Source: Musa acuminata AAA Group | Lineage: Eukaryota; Streptophyta; Magnoliopsida; Zingiberales; Musaceae | Direction: 5' to 3' | Length of the DNA: 64,000 nt | Assembly: GCF_036884655.1 (NCBI RefSeq) | Contig: NC_088359.1 | Coordinates: forward strand, 14,737,501 to 14,801,500 | Shown here: positions 57,786 through 64,000 of the stretch, piece by piece | Numbering within the stretch: the stretch's first letter is position 1 | How the letters are laid out: the number at the start of each line of letters is the position of its first letter | The notes under the pieces: generated by a model | Told to the model about the DNA's origin: nothing | The model's input: the letters and a program-made list of their open reading frames with translations, nothing else | The model's database searches: none | Translations under genes and position numbers: made by a program

Positions 57786-58671
57786 TGTTGAATCTCGGAT
57801 TTTGATGATGAAGTCAATTGTCATTTGTTATCTAATCTATATATTGCGATAAGTGTGCAGGATTAACTATGATGAAAATAAGATATGCAGCAGGAGTTGC
57901 GCCGGAGTCAAGACAATGATCACGTTTGGAGTTCGAGAGTTCGACGGAAGTTCGGACAGTCGTCGGAGGTTCTGCGGGAACAAATCCGAGAAGTCCATGA
58001 GCTTGCCAAAGAAGCTCATCGGAATTCGCAAAGTAGATCATCGCAAGTCCAGGAGTTTGCCGGAAGTCCGTAGGAACATCACCGAGGGTTCATCGGATGA
58101 TCGACGGAAGTTCGTCGGAAGCTCGCCGGAAGAAGCGATTGACGCACCGGAGCAAGTCGCAATAAATATCTTAGGAAATATCATAGTTAGCACAATGATT
58201 AAGTTGGAAATGGGAGGTGATCCCATTAACTTAATCTTGGGGCAATTGGGCCCTTGAAAAACCCAAATTGGGTCGAATGGATCAACCCATTCGGACCTTG
58301 ATTTCTGCTAGGCGGTTCAATCGCCTCAGTTAGGCGGTGGCACAGCCTGAGCTCAGTCTTCGAGCTCTGGCAGGAGGTGCAACTGCCCCTGACAAAGGTG
58401 GCACCATCTAGGCTCGGTCTCCGAGCTCTGGCTGAGCGGTGCAACCGCCTCAATCAAGCGGTGGCACTGCCTGAGCTCGGTCTTCGAGCTCAAAAGTGTT
58501 GTATGAGTTGAAAGTTCTTCTTCCTCATTTCTTCCAAGTTCTAATCTGTTAAGAGAGGAAAGAAAATTCTGTAAGGGTTGTCTCCTAAGCCCGTCAAAAG
58601 GAGTGAAACTGTAAAAGGGTGGTTGGCCTTCGCTTATTGAAGGAAGGCCTCTAGTTGAGGTCGGTGACCTC
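57786..58671 (+). mobile_element. E11 5' LTR, partial, copia alpha family
   Basis: LTR start TGTTGAATCTCGG at 57786, similar to E12. At GAGCTC 58486-58491 it lacks about 180 bp present in E12, including the TATA box. At 58671 it is interrupted by E12; the remainder must lie right of the window. Confidence 0.88.
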
Positions 58672-60644
58672 TGTTGAATCTCGGATTTTGATGATGAAGT
58701 CAATTGTCATTTGTTGTCTAATCTATGTGTTGAGATAAGTGTGCAGGATTAACTACGATGAAAGTTAGACAAGCAGCAGGAGTTGCGCCGGAGTCAAGTT
58801 CATGATCACGTTGGGAGTTCGAGAGTTCGACGGAAGTTCGGACGGTCGTCGGAGGTTCTGCGAGAACAGATCCGAGAAGTCCAGAAGCTTGCCAAGCGAA
58901 ACTCGTCGAAACTTGCCAAGTGGATCGTCGCAAAGTCCAGGAGTTTGCCGGAAGTCCGCAGGAGCATCACCGAGGGTTCATCGGATGATCGACGGAAGTT
59001 CGCCGGAAACTCGCCGGAAGAAGCGATTGACGCACCGAAGCAAAGCTGCAGAAATTGTCTTAGATCTAATCGTAGTTAGCACGTTGATTAAGTTGGAAAA
59101 TGGGAGGTGATCCCATTAGCTTAATCTTGGGGCAATTGGGCCCCTGAAAGACTGAAATTGGGCTGAATGGAGCTAACCATTCGGACCCTGATTGCACCAG
59201 GAGGTGGCACCGCCTGGGCTAAGCCTCCCAGCGAGAATGGGCGGTGCAACCTCCCCAGCCGGGAGGTGGCACCGCCTGAGCTCAGTCTTCGAGCAAGACT
59301 GGGCGGTGCAACCTCCCTGACAGAGAGGTGGCACCGCCTGAGCTCGGTCTTCGAGCTCTGCCAGGCGGTGCAACCTCTCCAGTCAAGAGGTGCAACCGCC
59401 TGATCCTGGAATTCCGGGATTTGATCGTTTTGAGCTCCAAATTTGAACTGGGTTGGGGCCTATAAATACTCCACCCATTCAGCACTGAAAAGATACAGAC
59501 CTATACCGAAATCTTGATCTTTTCTGTGATTCTAAGAGCTCAAAAGTGTTGTAAAGCCTTTAAGTCTCATCTTTCTGTTCTTCAAGTTTTGAGTTGTAAA
59601 GTGAGGAGAGAAAGGTCTGTAAAGGTTGTCTCCTGAGCCTGCCAAAAGGAGAGAAACTGTAAAAAGGGCAGTTGGCCTTCGCCTAATTGAGGGAAGGCCT
59701 CTAGTTGACGTCGGTGACCTCGTCGGTGGAGGAAGCCAAAAGTGGAGTAGGTCAAGACTGACCGAACCACTCTAAATCTCTGGTTTGCGTTTATTTTGAG
59801 CACTTTATCATTACTGCAAACCTACTTCATAACTACTGCATTCTGCGCTTTTACAAACAAGTTCTAAGTGCTGTTCTTTCCGAATCTACATTCAGACGTA
59901 AATCGGTGTTTTCGTACATTACAGTTTACGTTTACGTTTTGATTCTGCAAAACTGTCTTCTACGCCTTCACGAACAAGTTTTTAAGTGCTGATCTGTCTG
60001 AATCTGCTTTCAGACGTAAACCAGCGTTTTCGTATGATATTTACATCGCAGTTTACTTTTACGCCTTGATTCTGCAAAACTGTCTTCTACGCTTTTACGA
60101 ACGAGTTTCTTAAGTTCAGATCCCTTTGAAACTGCGTCTAGACGTAAAATTGCGTTTAGACGTAAAACTGCTCAAACTGTGTAAAGACGTTTTAGGCGTA
60201 AACTGAGTTTAGACGTAAATCTGCGTTTAGACGTAAAATTGCGTTTAGACGTAAATCTGCGTTTAGACGTAAAACTACGTTTAGACGTAAATCTGAGTTT
60301 AGACGTAAATCTACGTTTAGACGTAAATCTGAGTTTAGACGTAAATCTACGTTTAGACGTAAAACTGCGTTTAGACGTAAATCTGCGTTTAGACGTAAAT
60401 CTGCGTTTAGACGTAAACTGCGCTTAGAAGCAAACTGCGCTTAGACGCAAACTGTGTTTAGACGCAAACTGCGCTTAGACGCAATCTGCGCTTAGACGCA
60501 AACTGCACTTAGATACAAAATGAAGAATTAGCTTTTGCATCATAATAGTTTTTATTGAACGAACGCAACTTTTGGTTTTAATCGCTGTAAGATTTCCGCT
60601 GCACTAATTCACCCCCCCCCCTCTTAGTGCTCTCGATCCTAACA
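58672..60644 (+). mobile_element. E12 5' LTR, copia alpha family
   Basis: 1973-bp LTR, TGTTGAATCTCGG...GATCCTAACA. GC palindrome block at about 59190-59410, TATA box TATAAATA at 59461-59468, a 17-18-bp array at about 60130-60520 and a C9-plus tract within a GCACTAA/TTAGTGC inverted repeat near 60601-60630. ACCTC (58667-58671) is the probable left target duplication. Confidence 0.92.
60130..60520 (+). repeat. 17-18-bp tandem array in E12 LTR
   Basis: About 21 units of GCGTTTAGACGTAAATCT and shorter GCGCTTAGACGCAAACT forms. The 18-bp units keep a reading frame (60239-60427, repeated LRLDVN), which is judged meaningless. Confidence 0.88.
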
Positions 60645-60646
60645 AT

Positions 60647-60658
60647 TGGTATCAGAGC
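60647..60658 (+). promoter_or_regulatory. E12 primer-binding site
   Basis: TGGTATCAGAGC two bases after the LTR. Confidence 0.92.
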
Positions 60659-60695
60659 GAGGTTAACTCTCTAACGGATTAAAACCCAAAGAGAA

Positions 60696-62279
60696 ATGGC
60701 ATACGCCGGAAACCAAGAGGGGCATTCTATTACGCGTCCACCCATGTTCAGTGGGACGGACTACACCTACTAGAAGACCCGAATGAGGATCTTTCTTATT
60801 TCTATGGATTTTGAACTGTGGAATCTTGTCGAAAACGGATTTTCGAAGTCTTCTCTTCCAATGATCGATTGGAATGATTTGGAGAAGAAGGCTTTCGCTC
60901 TTAATGCAAAGGCTATGAATGCCTTATTTTGTGCACTTGATAAAAACGAGTTTAATCGTGTTTCAACTTGTGAAACTGCATTTGATATTTGGCACACACT
61001 CGAAGTGACCCATGAGGGCACAAGTAGAGTAAAAGAGTCAAAAATCAATTTGTTGTTACATTCTTTTGAACTTTTCCGCATGAAACCGAGTGAAACCATT
61101 GGCGACATGTTTACCCGTTTCACGGATGTCGTCAACGGTCTAAAAGGACTCGGAAAGAGCTTTTCGGATTTTGAGCTGGTTAACAAAATACTAAGATCCC
61201 TTCCTAAGAGTTGGGATCCTAAAGTCACTGCTATTCAAGAGGCAAAAGATTTACGAAATTTCCCTCTTGAAGAACTAATCGGGTCATTAATGACCTACGA
61301 AATGACTTGTAAAGCTCATGAAGAGCAAGAAGACATCCTTCTAAAGAACAGGAAGGATATGGCACTCAAAACTTTTGAATGCCACTTGAGAGAAAACTCA
61401 TGTGATGAGGACTGTGATGATGACTTGGCACTTTTAACAAGAAAGTTTAAAAAGTTCTTTAAAAGAAACAAGTTTAAGAATGATGTAAAAAATAAACTTG
61501 AACCCAAGAAGGACCAAGTAATCTGCTATGAATGCAAAAAGCCGGGACACTACAAGAGTGATTGTCCCCAAGTCAAGAAGAGAACATCAAAGAAAAAAGC
61601 GCTTCAAGCAACATGGGATGACTCAAGCGCATCCGAAGAAGAAGAGTCCAACACCGAGCAAGTTGCTCATTACGCCTTAATGGCCATCGAAGATGAGGTA
61701 ACAAATTCAATAGATACAGATTTATCTTTCGATGAATTATTAAATGCTTTCCATGAATTGTTTGATGAGTATAAGATTATCAGTAGTAAATACAAATTGC
61801 TAAAAAAGGAGCATGATAGTCTTATTTGTAATTTCGATAAGTTAAATGCTGAACATCATGATAGTTTAAGCCCATGCATAAAATGCCATAATATAGAAAC
61901 TCTCCAAAAAGAAAACTTGCTACTTAAGGACACCTTGAAGAAATTCGAGGTTGGTAGCAAGTCATTGAACATGATCCTTACAAACAAGGGTCACGTTCCC
62001 AAAAGGAGTGGAATTGGATTTGTGAGAAGTCCTCACCAAAATCCAACCACCTTCATAAAAGGCTCCATCTTACATGTTCAACACCAAACCAAGTGCAACT
62101 TCTGTTGCAAATCTGGACACAAGACACATTGTTGTCCATTCAAGAAAATAAGTCCAAACAAATTGATTTGGGTTCCTAAAGGAACCATGACAAATTCTAT
62201 GCAACATGATAAGAAATGTAGATCTATTTATGAGGCACCCAAAAGCAAATGGGTACCTAAACATCATCCTTTCTTGTAG
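60696..62279 (+). pseudogene. E12 copia gag, one premature stop
   Basis: Gag frame starting MAYAGNQEGHS at 60696. TGG is changed to TAG at about codon 26 (in the YWKTRMR block), after which it is open for 498 codons from 60783. Two CCHC knuckles are visible (CYECKKPGHYKSDC and CNFCCKSGHKTHCC), with an acidic linker and a Leu/Lys-rich segment between them. It ends at TAG 62277-62279, the same position as in E10 and E2. Apart from the single early nonsense change it looks intact. Confidence 0.9.
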
Positions 62280-64000
62280 AAAACTAAACCATCGCAAGCT
62301 AGGAGCAAGAGATGGTACCTTGATAGTGGATGCTCAAGGCATATGACCGGAGATCCATCTCAATTCTCTAAGCTCGCTAGCATAGACGAAGGCTATGTCA
62401 CCTTCGGAGACAACAACAAGGGTAAAATCATTGGCAAAGGAACCATAGGTAACAAATCCAACCTCTTTATTGAAGATGTTATGTTAGTTGATGGTTTAAA
62501 ACATAACCTCTTGAGTATTAGTCAATTATGTGATAAAGGATATACTGTCAAATTCGAATCTAATGCTTGCATCATTGAAAAACCACATAAAAATATGTCT
62601 ATGATTGCATTAAAACATAATAACGTATACACTATTGACATCAATGACTTATGTGATGAAATGTGTTTTGCGGTTATGAATGAGGATGCTTGGCTATGAC
62701 ATAGAAGATTAGGTCATGCTAGTATGAAACTAATCACTCAAGTATCATCTAGAGAACTTGTAAGAGGAATTCCTCATATCAAGTTCATCAAAGATAATGT
62801 ATGCGATGCTTGCCAATTAGGTAAACAAATTAAGGGTAGTTTCAAAGCTAAGAATCAAATAAGCACCTCTAGGCCCTTACAATTGATCCATAGGGACTTG
62901 TTCGGACCAATCTCTACATCGAGTCTAGGAGGTAGCAAATACGCATTTATCATTGTTGATGACTATAGCAGATATACATGGACCTACTTCTTAAAACAGA
63001 AAAATGAATGCTTTAGATATTTTACCAAGTTTTGTAAACTTGTTCAAAATGAGAAGGGATCTATGATTTCGTCAATTAGAAGTGATCATGGTGGAGAATT
63101 TCAAAACCATGATTTCCAAGAATTCTGTGAACTCACTGAATACAACCATAATTTCTCTACTCCAAGAAATCCTCAACAAAATGGGGTAGTAGAAAGAAAA
63201 AATCGAAATCTACAAGAAATGGCAAGAACCATGTTGAATGAACATAGCCTACCCAAATATTTTTGGGCCGAAGCTGTAAACACTGCATGCTATATTTTGA
63301 ATAGAGTTCTAGTAAGACCCTTACTCACCAAAACTCCTTATGAGTTATGGAATAACAAAAAACCCAATGTCTCATATTTTAAAGTCTTTGGGTGTAAGTG
63401 TTTTATCTTGAATGAAAAGGATAACTTAGGAAAATTCGATGCTAAATCTGATGAAGGAATCTTTCTTGGTTATTCTTCGGTTTCTAAAGCTTTTCGTATT
63501 TTCAATAAAAGAACTTTAATTATTGAAGAATCCATCCATGTTGTTTTCAATGAGATTTCCGAAATTAAGAAAAATGATCTTGATGATGATGTTAACTTTG
63601 ATTCTTTGAATTTAAACGAAACCCCGTCTCCAACTAGCAACTTGGATGCATCCACTTCCTTACCCAAGGATTGGAAGTATGTAGATGCTCATCCTAAGGA
63701 GCTAATCTTAGGAGACACGTCAAAGGGGGTTCAAACACGATCTTCTCTTAAAACTTTTTGTGCAAACGCCGCCTTTCTCTCCCAAATTGAACCCAAATGC
63801 GTTGACGAAGCCATGAAAGATGATTCATGGATTATCGCAATGCAAGATGAATTGAATCAATTTGAGAGAAATGAGGTGTGGACACTTGTTCCTAGGCCAA
63901 ATGACCATTTAGTTATTGGTACTAAATGGGTCTTTAGAAACAAGCAAGATGAAAATGGTATCGTGGTTAGAAACAAGGCTAGATTAGTGGCCAAAGGTTT
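62280..64000 (+). pseudogene. E12 copia pol, partial at window edge
   Basis: Continues in the gag frame after TAG. Protease DSG comes within 20 codons, before the first ATG (62343). A TGG to TGA change at 62697-62699 breaks the frame in the integrase zinc domain (LW*HRR equivalent); from 62700 it is open to the right edge, with CDACQLGK, the integrase core ([25 protein letters not shown]) and the beginning of RT ([17 protein letters not shown]). All three integrase acidic residues are kept. RT, RNase H and the 3' LTR are beyond the window. Confidence 0.9.

Noticed and set aside
60239..60427. Small repetitive protein (LRLDVN repeats)
   Set aside because: By-product of an 18-bp tandem array in the E12 LTR.
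1..64000. Integrated plant pararetrovirus or other virus
   Set aside because: All pol fragments have copia domain order (integrase before RT) or LINE type; no coat/movement protein motif was seen.

Overview
The window is nuclear DNA of a flowering plant. It holds one intact cellular gene, a spliced sugar transporter at 11563-14173, set in about 60 kb of nested retrotransposons. The large Ty1/copia elements of SIRE/Maximus type, with GC-rich palindromic blocks in their LTRs, would suit a large monocot genome such as the banana family. That taxonomic guess is inference; no species marker was seen.

Left part (1-10584). A + strand LTR element (E3, 8472-10584, ending in a 446-bp LTR) abuts a decayed minus-strand copia element (E2, 2177-8471). 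E2 is itself entered by another minus-strand copia element (E1, <1-2176). Gene island (10585-14650): an exon-like scrap, the four-exon hexose/H+ symporter gene with a tandem duplication in intron 1, and a 205-bp tandem duplication just downstream.

Middle part (14650-33250). A copia remnant (E4) carries a nearly full LINE in its LTR (L1: ORF1 fragment plus a 1206-codon ORF2). Next come a truncated LTR of another copia family (E5) and a pol-less, probably non-autonomous copia element (E6). E6 is split by two solo LTRs with clean 5-bp target-site duplications: S1, a mosaic copia LTR, and S2, a 3.2-kb gypsy-type LTR with a 30-bp minisatellite.

Right part (33251-64000). A nested stack: LTR fragment E7, entered by E8, entered by E9 (36708-57785). 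E9 is split by a young, nearly intact copia element E10 (41107-51754, TSD CAGCT), which contains a 5'-truncated LINE copy L2 (TSD TGTGAGCACTT). E9 is split again by a second 3-kb gypsy solo LTR S3 (TSD CGCAG). Its 5' LTR is broken by E11, which is broken by E12, whose gag-pol runs off the right edge.

Functionally the window is one sugar-transport gene amid parasitic DNA. The most interesting signals are an in-frame UAG at the same gag/pol position in all three SIRE-like elements that retain the junction, LTR mosaicism between families, a hairpin around a C-tract beside the primer-binding site, catalytic-site lesions in several pol genes, and fast minisatellite change inside LTRs.
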